64,000 nt of DNA from contig JAPYXD010000161.1 in assembly GCA_030998225.1 (NCBI GenBank), forward strand, positions 1,488,001 to 1,552,000, read 5' to 3'. Every line of letters starts with the position of its first letter. Position 1 is the stretch's first letter. This document shows, one piece after another, positions 21,974 through 31,530 of the stretch. This DNA comes from Diplolepis rosae. Its lineage: Eukaryota > Arthropoda > Insecta > Hymenoptera > Diplolepididae. Both the position numbers and the translations under genes were made by a program. A model generated the notes under the pieces. It was not told where the DNA came from. It saw only the letters and a list, made by a program, of their open reading frames with translations, and searched no databases.

Positions 21974-24879
21974 CCCATTAACGCCCAAAATCACAGACTT
22001 TTTAACTCATTTTTGGCCCTTGTTGACAAAGCGACAAAGCGAATATATCATGACCAAACCTTATATACATAATGTTTTTGAGTCTTCCCGTTCGATTTAT
22101 GAAGTCAAAATTACATTATCGTGCACTGGAAAACCAATATGGCGGATTTTATTCAAATAAGTACCGAAAATTTGAAATTATTTTTTCTATTCTTTTGTTT
22201 TTCAAATGGATAAAGCATATTGATCTATTTCAACCTATGGACAAAGGTGGACAAAATAGTTGTAGTTTATGAAAAATATTTTTTGGTCCAGCTCCCTATG
22301 TTTTATCTTTTCTAAAATGGTGGAAAACTATGGAAATTTATAAAAATAAGCGTTTTTTCATGACATTTCTAAGATAATTGGATAATACACGGAATTTTAT
22401 TGATCAAACTGTCAAAGTTTGATTTATTTATTATGTACAGACCTTTTCCACTATATGCAATGACCTGATTAATGGCGGATTCAATATGGCGCTTGGAGAA
22501 CTTGGGAAATATCGAGTTTTTTCAAGATTATCGTTGATAAAAATTCCTGAACCTTTATTAAATTCAATTTTCCTATGCTTCTTGGCACATTGTATGAAAA
22601 TCCAGTGACAGTGTTAGAAAATTCAAAATGGCGAATCCAATATGGCGGTCCAAATTTTTTTTTTTTTTTTTGGTGAGGAGGAAAAATGGCAAAATCTTTT
22701 ATAGACGTTGTACAGGACTCTCCTAGGACGGGTCTAGGCATACCTGTTAAAACCAAAAAACCCCCTCTCTCGAACCAATACACCACCCGCGGAACCGCCT
22801 TACGGCTTTAAACTTCACGGGTGGTTGGTTCCATTAAAGTCGCGTGCGACTCTTCCGTCATCCGTTCGCTCGGAACTTCCATCCGCGGCCACATGCCAAC
22901 TAGGATAACCGACTAGCCGCGCCACTCAGGGGAGAAACAAACAGATTCCTCCCCCGAACGACGCAGGCAGTCAAGTCTACCCGAGACGAAGGACCGCGGG
23001 CGCAGGCCCCGATGCGATATCTACTGGCCCTCCCCGCTGTTTCGCTCTCGACGCCCATCAAGTTCTCTCGTCTTCATTACAAGTGTGACGAATGACTCGA
23101 TGAGCGTCCAGAACCGTTCAGACTGGAGCATGAGTGGGACCACCGTGTCAGGAGTAAGTTCGGAACCCAACGCCTGACCGAGAACCTCCCTAGCCACACC
23201 CCATTTTGCGCAGACGAAGAGTGCGTGATCTGCGTTATCCACCGGGAAATCGCAGTAGCAACACGTCTCGTCTCTCTTCTTAAAGCGCCTCAGGTACGCG
23301 TTAAAACAGTCCTGGCCCGAGAGCGCTTGCGCCGAGTAAAAGCCGACTTCCCCGTGCTTTCTGTTCAGCCAGGTGGCGAGCTCCGGGATCAGGCGGTAGG
23401 TTCATCTCCCTGTCTGCTCACCATGCCATCTCATATGCCATTTCTCGACGAGTCTGCGCCTTCCATCCTTGCGGATGGCCTCCTTCGCGCGAGCGATTTC
23501 CTGCAGGTCGGCGCAGGTAAGCTCCTTGCGAAGCTGAAAGGTTTCCTGCCTTTCCTCCTCCAATAGATCTATTGGCGGGACGCTCGCCAGGACCAGCACA
23601 GCGCTCGTCGAGATAGTTCTGTATGCCGAAACTATTCTCAGCGCGACAAGTCTCTGCGCCGAGAACAGCTTCTTCTAGATAGCATGGTTTTGCAAGGCAT
23701 TGGCCCAGACCGGAGCTGCATAAAGCAGCTTCGAATGGATCACGCTCGCCACCAATCTTCTTTTCGCTTCCCTGGGTCCACCAATGTTTGGCACAAGCCG
23801 GGCCAAGTTCGCTCCACATTGGATGGCTTTGGCAGCTGCGATCTTTAGGTGTTCGCCAAAGCTAAGCCTACGATCCAGCTACACCCCCAGGTACTTAATG
23901 CTTGTTTTCCACTCGACTTCATGCTCTCCGAGAACGATCCTCGGATATTGGAAGGATCTCCTGTCCGTAACGAGCAAAGCCTCGGTTTTCTCAGGGGCCA
24001 TTTTAAGACTTTTGCCATCCAACCAGCGCTTTGCTCCCCACAGACTTTCATTGATCCTCAGCTCTAGGATTCTGACGTCGTCAAGCGGCGCACACGACAA
24101 GTGCGTCATCCGCAAAGCCGACGATGCTCGTTCCACCAGGTAGGTCCATGCGCAGAAAAACATCGTACATGATGTTCCAAACGAGTGGACACACCCGCGA
24201 CCCTTGAGGAGCGCCACATGTCATCTCTTCTTTGAGAGACCATTTGTCGCCCTCGTATATCACCCACCTGTCGCTCAGATAGTCATCTATCATTCGCAAC
24301 AGGTAGTCTGGAACCTTTTTCCGCATCATCGCCTCGATGCAGATGTCCCATCTCGCGGTATTGAACGCATTGCGTATGTCAATGCTAATCAACGCACAGA
24401 ATCCCTTACGCTTACCAGTTCCTTTTCTTGCATTTGTGGTGATGTTAACCACCGCTTGGATGGCGTCCACAGTGGACCTGCCTTTCCTGAATCCGAACTG
24501 GTTTTCCGAGAGCGCCGTCCGAATATTGAAGATTTAATAATATGCTAATGAAAAAAATATTTTCGTATTTTATGTAAAATATGTGATCAAAAATATTTTT
24601 AGACATTTCTTGATTGAGTTCGCTAATTCAGCGGAAAAAATTATCCATTTGAAAAAAAAAGAATAGAAAAAAAAATTTCAAATTTTCGGTACTTATTTGA
24701 ATAAAATCCGCCATATTGGTTTTCCAGTGCACGATAATGTAATTTTGACTTCATAAATCGAAAGGGGAGACCCAAAAACATTATGTATACAAGGTTTGGT
24801 CATGATATATTCGCTTTGTCGCTTTGGCAACAAGAGCCAAAAATGAGTTAAAAAGTCTGTGATTTTGGGCGTTAATGGG
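21974..24879. mobile_element. piggyBac-type element with about 230-bp TIRs
   Basis: It is flanked by TTAA (21970-21973 and 24880-24883) and begins CCCATTAACGCCCAAAATCA, ending with the complement ...GGG. Both features are piggyBac hallmarks. The TIRs extend to about 22203 and 24650. The empty site, with one TTAA, is visible in the sister repeat at 55285-55290. No piggyBac transposase is present. The interior is AT-rich DNA interrupted by an R1 fragment. It is a non-autonomous or deleted member that served as a landing site. Confidence 0.85.
22657..24535 (-). pseudogene. R1-clade non-LTR retrotransposon fragment (RT and C-terminus)
   Basis: On the minus strand it starts 5'-truncated near 24535, inside the reverse transcriptase. 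It shows SIDIRNAFNTARW, GAPQGSRVCPLVWNIMYD and the catalytic box FADDALV (24470-24081). It then continues in other frames with the thumb/linker (EKTEALLVTDRR, YLGV), a CCHC zinc knuckle (CCYCDFPVDNADHALFVC, near 23270-23215) and the C-terminal region, ending near 23021. A GC-rich 3' UTR runs to a poly(A) (plus-strand T run, 22657-22673). Several frameshifts and stops make it dead. The high GC content against the flanks marks it as inserted. It lies wholly within the piggyBac-type element. Confidence 0.85.
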
Positions 24880-25022
24880 TTAAGAAAACCATACCATTGC
24901 CAGTTGAAATAATACGCCCGATGCTAATTTTACTTAACTACGGTTTGAAGCTCCTCAAGCGACGATGAAATATTCATCAAATATCATCATCAAATATTCA
25001 TTGCTCTCCTTTATTTTATTAC

Positions 25023-25952
25023 AGATTTGTAGATGACACTATTCTGTGTGTACAAAAGAAATTTATTGACTTGGTTTTAAACATTTTTAATTCACAAGAT
25101 AAGAACTTACAATTCACCTTTGAAGTTCAACAAAATAATCAAATTAACTTTCTGGACGTGTCATTAATTATAAAAGATAATAAAATTATTTCTAATTGGT
25201 TTCAAAAACCTACCTCATCAAATAAAACAATTAATTACTTTTCCAATCATCCAATTTGTCAGAAAAAAAATATTGTCTATAACTTAGTTGATCGAGCGAT
25301 ATCTTTATCTCACAAAACGTTTCATGACGCCAATTTGAAGATTGTTAAACAAATATTATTAAACAACGATTATCCAAATAGCTTCATCGATAAAAATATA
25401 AAAATCCGTATGAATAAAATTAAATACAGCTCTCCAAATTCTCCAAATAAAAAAAACCGTTCAAACTTATACAGACATCAACCAAAGGTATGTTTGCCAT
25501 ACAACGTAACAAACTTCACTAAATTGTCTAATATTTTTAAAAAATACAATATTTCAACTATTCCAGTCGTCAATAAAACTTTGAAATCAATAATAAAATT
25601 AGGTAAAGACTCCACAAACAAATGGGAACGAACTAATATTGTATACAAATTTAATTGTAAAAATTGCACTGCGACTTATATTGGTGAATCTAAGAGAGCA
25701 TTAAGAGTTCGTATTAATGAACACAAAAATAAAAAAAACAGTGAATCCGTAGTCTGTGAACATCAATTGGAATTCAACCATGAATTTGATTGGGAAAATA
25801 CCAAGATTGTTGATTATGTCTCTGACTATCGAAAAAGATTAACATCAGAGATGATCCATATAAAATTTAATAAATTTAGTATAAATAAAAAAGAAGACAT
25901 ATTTACTTTGAATAGAATTTATTTTTCATTACTTAATAGATTAAATTCATGA
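25023..25952 (+). pseudogene. Penelope-like RT / GIY-YIG endonuclease, C-terminal part
   Basis: The open frame enters at RFVDDTILC, the reverse transcriptase motif C (FVDD), so all upstream palm motifs are lost. The next block, NFLDVSLIIKD and NWFQKPTSSN, is the usual region following RT in Penelope-like elements. The C-terminal third carries a GIY-YIG-type nuclease: IVYKFNCKNC, TYIGESKRALRVRINEH, then conserved His and Glu. It ends at a stop in 25950-25952. The frame is uninterrupted for about 309 codons, so decay since insertion is slight. There is no initiator Met belonging to the family, only an internal TTG at 25071. 5'-truncated on insertion. Confidence 0.85.
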
Positions 25953-26274
25953 TAGCTTTCCAGCTGATGTCTGTTTACATTTCAAATTCTGTGTTTACAA
26001 TAACTGTTGTCAATATTTTAAGTTAACTGTTTGAATGTAATAATTTAGTAGACAAAGTGTCGTCGACTCCATGACATCACGTCATTTTATTAAGTAAATC
26101 ATGACTTTTATTATAATTTTACTTTCTCGACATTACTCATCATGAGTTAAACTTCTTTTATAAAGGTAAAATTTTAACAATTTCGTGTATGTTCTGGATG
26201 TTAAGTTAATTTAATGTTTATTTTTCTTGTGTGTGACAATTTTAATATTTGGTGTTTTTTTAATTTAATAAAGC

Positions 26275-26308
26275 CTGATGAGGTTGGCAAACCCATAGCC
26301 AACGAAAC
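26275..26308 (+). ncRNA. Hammerhead-ribozyme-like core in Penelope 3' region
   Basis: The motif reads CTGATGAG, a perfect 6-bp stem GTTGGC/GCCAAC with a 9-base loop, then GAAAC. This is the conserved hammerhead core (CUGANGA, stem II, GAAA). Penelope-like elements are known to carry hammerhead motifs in their terminal repeats. I could not assign stem III and the cleavage UH with confidence. Confidence 0.65.
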
Positions 26309-26531
26309 GTCGCAACAATTTTGACACTATAAAGAGTTTTATTCTTTATATTTGACCCTCATTTATCGTAAACCAGCATTTTTTATTATAAATATTCATA
26401 CATTTCATGTTAACCCACTGGCGCATGTTGATGCCCTGTCGTCGACAACGTTTTACTCGACTCCTTACTATTCCCTATGTAACGCTTATTGTTATTCACT
26501 CTGGGTGAATTAGGTATTTATCAAATTAATT

Positions 26532-26660
26532 TGAAAACAGATTTTTTACTGTGAAAACAGTAAACTTAACTTTCCATGCGAATATCCGTCCGTTGTCGTC
26601 AAAAATGGTAAATATTAGAGTCTTAACTCAAATTTTCCCTGTACTTTTTCTCTCAATGCA
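26532..26660. repeat. 130-bp repeat shared with 4242-4372
   Basis: Same start GAAAACAGATTTTTTACTGT and the same end GTACTTTTTCTCTCA as the first copy. It replaces the expected right end of the interrupted TIR element. Confidence 0.6.
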
Positions 26661-26689
26661 ATACAGATTTTTGGTACAATTTCCAGTTC

Positions 26690-26985
26690 CACCCCAGTAC
26701 TAAAAGACAACTCCCATCCGAACGACATTTTGTACTAATGCCAGTAACGCGCCAGTACAAACCTTACAGGCATACTATTATTCACAGTACAGCGCCAGTA
26801 CAGATTTTCGGTACAGGCGCAGTACCATTTATAGTACCACGCCAGTACCGACAAACAACTCCCAGCCGAGTGATATTTCGGATGAATAGCAGTACCCAGC
26901 CGTTTTCCACCCGGTATTATGCCAGTACAACGTTAGTACCAAAATCCCCCCGGTGGTACTAGCGCGGTACCAAGCCAGTTGTAAA
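26690..26985. repeat. GTAC/CCAGTAC-rich repeat block
   Basis: About a dozen CAGTAC or GTACC words are spaced irregularly over 300 bp (GCCAGTAC, GCGCCAGTAC, ACGCCAGTACC). The block shares the word set of 19100-19395. The 74-codon frame at 26738 is a by-product of the repeat. Confidence 0.6.
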
Positions 26986-26989
26986 TTAA

Positions 26990-27177
26990 CACAAAAACTA
27001 AAAAAAAATTATTTTTTGAAAAGGTAACTAGTCATTTTTTAGCGTGTTATAACGCTAACGGTAACTAGTTCCTTTTAGAATGTAACTTACCCATAACTGT
27101 TTAATGTTATGGGTATCCAAGAAAATGTCCACAGGTCAGATAATAAGCTTGCAGAAGTGCCTTTGGGTATTTTCAAG
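26990..27177. other. Non-coding DNA with GTAACTAGT motifs
   Basis: GGTAACTAGT occurs twice (27024, 27059) around an AACGCTAACG palindrome. The same words occur in segment B of the pPolB palindrome. No gene was seen. Confidence 0.4.
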
Positions 27178-27179
27178 TA

Positions 27180-28097
27180 CGAGGGCTATTCAATAAGTCC
27201 GTGACTTCTCGAAAGATGATGCTGTTATCGTAAATATGTTACTACTCTACGAGAATACCATCTAATATCAGTGCGTATACAAAGTTTCAAGTCAGTACGT
27301 TGATTAGAAAATTTTTTACAGTCAGTTGAATTTAGTTTTTCATTGTTAATTGAAAACCATGGAAAAAAGCGATTTTCGCTTGCTTATTAAACATTATTTT
27401 CTACGAGGAAAATCAATCAAAGAAACTGAAGAAAAGTTTGCAAGATACTATGAGGAGTTTGCTCCATCGCATGGCATGGTTCATAGGTGGTTCACGGAAT
27501 TTCATTGCAGCCGTATTAGCACAAGTGACGCTGAGCGTCCTGGCCATCCAACAGAGGTGAATTCTCAAGAAATGTCGATAAAATCCACGACATCGTACGC
27601 AACGATCGTCGATTTAAAGTGCGTGAGATTAGTAAGACTGTAAACATTTCAGTGGGACGCGTATGGTATATTTTACATGAATGTTTAGGCTTGAGAAAGC
27701 TGTCTGCAAGATGGGTGCTGCGTTTGCTCACAGCCGATCACAAAAGCGGGCTCGTGTGATTGCGTCTGAGCAATGTTTGGGCATGTTTCAACGTAATTCA
27801 AATGGATTTTTGCAATGTTACGTAACTGTTGATGAAACGTGGATTCATTATTATATGCCAGAAACAGAAAATCAGTCGAAAATGTGGACTGGGCCTGGCG
27901 AAACTCGCTTCTTTCCACGGTTTTGTTTTAACAATGAAAAACTAAATTCAACTGGCTGTAAAAAATTTTCTAATCAACCTGTTGGCTTGAAACTTTGTAT
28001 ACAAACTGATATTAGATGGTATTCTGTTAAAGTAGTAACATATTCACGATAACAGCACCATCTTTCGAGAAGTCACGGACTTATTGAACAGCCCTCG
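27180..28097 (+). mobile_element. mariner element with about 185-bp TIRs, internally deleted
   Basis: It is flanked by TA (27178-27179, 28098-28099). The end CGAGGGCTATTCAATAAGTC is mirrored at the right, and the inverted similarity runs through the whole 5' leader to the start codon (27180-27362 versus 27915-28097). Left and right ends are therefore about 185 bp, much longer than the usual roughly 30 bp for mariner. The coding middle is shortened to about 550 bp. Confidence 0.85.
27359..27914 (+). pseudogene. mariner transposase, deleted and frameshifted
   Basis: It starts MEKSDFRLLIKHYFLRGKS at ATG 27359 with the N-terminal HTH (KSIKETEEKF, MVHRWFTEF, DAERPGHP). The frame shifts near 27570. 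A second HTH-like piece (NDRRFKVREISKTVNISVGR) follows, then in another frame the catalytic-core start VTVDETWIHYY, with the first catalytic Asp, and PETENQSKMW. Everything after that, including the second and third acidic residues, is missing. The frame runs straight into the right inverted repeat. Non-functional. Confidence 0.85.
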
Positions 28098-28099
28098 TA

Positions 28100-28625
28100 C
28101 CTGAAAGGCGTGAAAAGAGCCTTTCTGAGTTATTGCCATTTTTTATCAGCAAGAGCTAAACACGCTCCCAATGAGTGAGGATAAGGTGTAAAAATTATAT
28201 CGATCGCTCTTCCTGTCGATATTATGCATTTACCCTGCACCTTGCTTCACATTCTAACAGGATAACAGAGCTAATCATAATTTTATTTGAGCTTTCTCGT
28301 AACATCATCGACTCTCGATTATCGTCACAACCACCGTCACCGACGCAATGACCCCCCCCCCCCCCCTCCACCAATCATTTCTTTTCCCAAGTCGAGTTTA
28401 TCTTTTTCACAATCTTCGGAAATTCCTATTTGTGTCACGTAATATTACTGAAAATAAAACAGAATTTGAAGAATATAAAGAGAATTTAAACAGTTTACCT
28501 TTTGAAATCCTATAGTAAAAGTAATATAAGCTTACAATCACAACAACAAAAATATGAATCTCGCGATATTTTTTTGATGTTCGACTTAAGATTTCAAGTA
28601 TATACATAACCGACTGACAACTCTA
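28100..28625. other. Non-coding DNA with a poly-C tract
   Basis: Position 28350 begins a run of about 17 C. A region of TCGT/CACC-type words precedes it. No gene was recognised. Confidence 0.4.
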
Positions 28626-29930
28626 TTAGTACAGAGAGTGAATGGAACTTGATGCATCTTCGAATTCGTTCTCTTCATTTGAATTGTAATTTTGATATTC
28701 CTCGATGTCATCAACGTCCTCGACGTCCTCGATGTTTTTGTTAATTTCATCTTCTTTTTCCGGTGACACATTTTTCATATTGATTTCAATCAGATTATCT
28801 TCATTCAAATCTTGCTTACCAACTTCTTCTGTAGTGATAGTCTTACTATTTTTCTTGAGTTCTTTAATGAACACAACATCCCGGCTGATTTTAATTTTAT
28901 TCGTGCTCGTATCCAGCAATCGAAATCCTTTCGAAGTTCCAGAGTATCCCACGAAGGTCAATTCTCTCCCTTTCACGTCCAGCTTCCTCCTGTAGTCCTT
29001 AGGAATATGTGCGAAGACTTTACTTCCGAAAATATGCAGATTCTCGACATTTGGTTTCTCAGAAAACCACAATTCGTATGGAGTCCTTGTCCGGCACGAT
29101 GTTGGGAGTATATTTTGTAATTAATTAGCGGTCATCACCGCCTCTCCCCAATATCTCTTATGCATGTCTGCATCTATCAACATGCATCTGGCCATCTCGC
29201 ATAGTGTTCTATTTTGTCGTTCAGCTACTCCGTTCTGCTGAGGTGTGTATGCTATTGTGTATTGCATGCGAATCCCTTTCTTATTGAATTGTGTTTTGGT
29301 AAATTCTACGAATTGTTTGATCAGAGGCGTTGCTTTGTTCTTGAATTTCACTAAATGTACAGTGGTATACCTGCTGTGATCGTCTATTATCGTTAGAATA
29401 TACCTTTTGTTACCTGGAGTTTTTGTTTGTATGGGTCCGCAAACATCTGTATGGATGAGATCGAGTGTCGCCTGCGTTTTGCTTACTGATACTTGTGGAA
29501 ACGGTTTACGAGCCAGTTTACCTTTCACGCAGCACTCACATTCAAGCCTTATTCCGCAGTCCTTAATCTGGATACCTGATGCAAGACCTTCACTTTCAAG
29601 TTTTCTAATTGCGTTTATGTCTCTATGACCGAACTTTGTATGCCATTGATGCTGACAATCTTCCTTGTCTTGAACTTCTAATGTTGATAGGCACGCTGCT
29701 CCCGTAGTTGCCAACCTGTATAGGTTGTTTTCGCATGCTGCTGCTACTGCTACGATCCTTCCTTCCGATATTATTTTGCAGTCGTCGTACGAAAATAAAA
29801 CTTTAAAACCATTCTTGGTAATGTTCCGCACAGAGATCAGATTATTGTCAAAAGACGGTACGTAGAGTACATCTTTGAGCGTCACTTCGACCTGAGTTCC
29901 ACCTTTGTCAACTTGTTTACAGCTTTATCC
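28626..29930 (-). pseudogene. Ty1/Copia polyprotein fragment (GAG-pre-integrase, integrase)
   Basis: On the minus strand the order is: the end of the protease-linked region (LKDVLYVPSFDNNLISVRN), the HHCC zinc site (WHTKFGH ... CECC), and the integrase core with its first Asp in LIHTDVCGP and its Glu in QQNGVAERQNRTL. The C-terminal region (YELWFSEKP, FGSKVFAHIP, LDVKGRELTFVGYS) follows, then an acidic linker ending near 28626. The segment between TKTQFN and GIRMQYTI is shortened, so the block normally carrying the second catalytic Asp is absent. An in-frame TAA (near 29122) breaks the reading after VMTAN. No LTRs, RT or RNase H were found nearby. Confidence 0.85.
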
Positions 29931-30698
29931 ACTTTTGCACAAACTGTTTATCACCCACTGTTCCGTTTGTATTACTTTAATTTTTATCCTTCACTGAAAA
30001 AAATATCTCCGTCGACCGACTCAATTTATTCAAGTCTAACCTTTAACTTTAGTCTATTATATGCTCTGAACTGAATGCCTGGGCACATAACCTGTTGACT
30101 GTTTCGGCAGCAGGCAGATAAATAAATGAATAAACACTAAATAAATATGAGACAATTAAACAATACATTTATATTCTGTAAAATACATATGGAAAGTGAA
30201 AAACGTTCTTAAACTTTAGACTTTAGGATCGAGTGAAAAAACTGAATAGCAATGAACCTTTTACCATGATGATCATGCTTAGACCGACTATAGACAAAAT
30301 GTGTTTCTGATCTGACAAATAGACCCAAGATCCTTATGACTGTCCTTCTGTAACTTTGCTACTTTCTTAAATCTGTACATTTAGAACTATATTTTCTGAC
30401 ACTGAATCGTTGCACTTCTAACACATTCTTTGATAGGATTTAAAAGTTTGAAGTCGATGGATAATTTGTGCACAAATTTATAAAAATATTATACATACAC
30501 ATTTAAGGGAGTATTAAACATTAAGACATTACTTTAAACTTTCGTAAAAATCCACCCTAGAATATTTTTTCGCGGTTTTTTACTTTTTTTACGCCTTTAT
30601 TTGAATATAAAAATTTTTTTGTTCTTACCCACTATGTATCGAAAGTGTTTATCCATTTCAAAAGTTCTTCTATGCACTGCTAGAAATTTCTGTATTAA
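29931..30698. other. AT-rich non-coding DNA
   Basis: No coding region, TIR or repeat shared with the window was found. Confidence 0.4.
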
Positions 30699-31087
30699 CA
30701 CGTGGATCAATAAGTTGCGGGACTGAAACATAGATGGCGTTGACAACAAAAGTTCTTTTCATGAGTACCAACCTTCAAAAGATACCTGTCAAAATTTCAT
30801 GACATTCTGATGTTTGGTCCACGAGTTACAGTGATTTAATTTACGCTAGTCTTGATATTACCAAACAATGGATTCGAAACAATAGTGTGTTGATTTACCA
30901 TTGCTTTTTGATGAAAAAAAAAAACACAGTGCAAGCTCAGCAATGGCTTGAAAAGTTCTACGGGGACTCTGCTCCATCAAAAACAACCATTTGTCGGTGG
31001 TACGCTGAGTTTAAACGTGGTCGTACAGACACTGAAGATGCTGAACGGTCCGGCCGGCCAAATGAGGTAGTAACACCGGAAACCATT
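30699..31087 (+). pseudogene. mariner (irritans-type) 5' end, truncated
   Basis: The left end ACGTGGATCAATAAGTTGCG and leader are typical of irritans-group mariners. The transposase begins near 30868 and is interrupted by a stop right after MDSKQ. It then reads VLIYHCFLMKKKNTVQAQQW, YGDSAPSKTTICRWYAEF and the linker DAERSGRPNEVVTPETI, where it is cut at about 31087 by unrelated TGACCTT-rich DNA. The catalytic domain and right end are absent. Confidence 0.85.
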
Positions 31088-31135
31088 AATTTTGACCTTG
31101 AGGTCACTTTTCAAGGTCAAATGCAGGTAAGACCC

Positions 31136-31530
31136 TTTTCTTAAATGAGAACCCCTATTTTTGACTGCGGATTTGAAAAGGGCGGGACATTCTACGTCAA
31201 AAATGACCTGTGGAAAAATGGTTTTTATGACCTTGGAAAGGTAAAAAAATTTCTGAATTGTCTTGGCTTTTCGGGGTAAACAAACGTTCAAGATCGTTCA
31301 CAAAAGTCGACGAAATGTTAAGGTGTACATGACCTTGACCATAATGACCTTCAGGTCGATTTTCAAGGTGACTTGAAGGTCAAAACGACTTTTCTTAGAT
31401 TGAACTATGTGCTCGGATCAATTTTTTTGTAGACTTCAGGATGTGGATTGTTATCAAGCCCCCCCCCCCCCCCCACCCAAACACACCCAGTCAGTAACAA
31501 TCATTTCGGATAAGATGTAAAGACTGTGAC
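31136..31530. repeat. TGACCTT-rich repeat with poly-C, copy 1
   Basis: Starts TTTTCTTAAATGAGAACCCC and contains many TGACCT/AGGTCA words, a long C run (31460-31476) and ends in the hAT target. After the hAT insertion it resumes for a few bases (39972-39985). An inverted copy lies at 43747-44060, so the two may be ends of one older element. Confidence 0.7.

Larger units (their letters stand above)
24978..26389 (+). mobile_element. Penelope-like element, 5'-truncated
   Basis: It is flanked by AAATATTCAT on both sides (24968-24977 and 26390-26399), a probable 10-bp target duplication. It contains the end of the reverse transcriptase, a GIY-YIG endonuclease, and a 3' part with a hammerhead-like motif (26275-26308). 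The sister copy of the host repeat (around 55382) lacks the insert. Confidence 0.8.
19934..26530. mobile_element. TIR element copy 1, invaded by three other transposons
   Basis: It starts at CACGGAGAAAAATGGTTGAA after a TA (19932-19933). Its own sequence is found, in order, at 19934-20013, 21459-21970, 24884-24977 and 26390-26530. This matches the second copy at 53253-55604 segment by segment. The gaps are exactly the nested insertions at 20016-21456, 21974-24879 and 24978-26389. The right terminus is missing: after 26530 the sequence switches to another repeat. The class is uncertain. The TA target and the CAC(G/T)GAGAAAAA-type end resemble other MITEs in this window (60237, 62604). Confidence 0.75.

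Noticed and set aside
22481..22786. 101-codon minus-strand frame in the piggyBac-type element
   Set aside because: It spans the R1 poly(A) junction and mixes two elements, so it cannot be a native gene.
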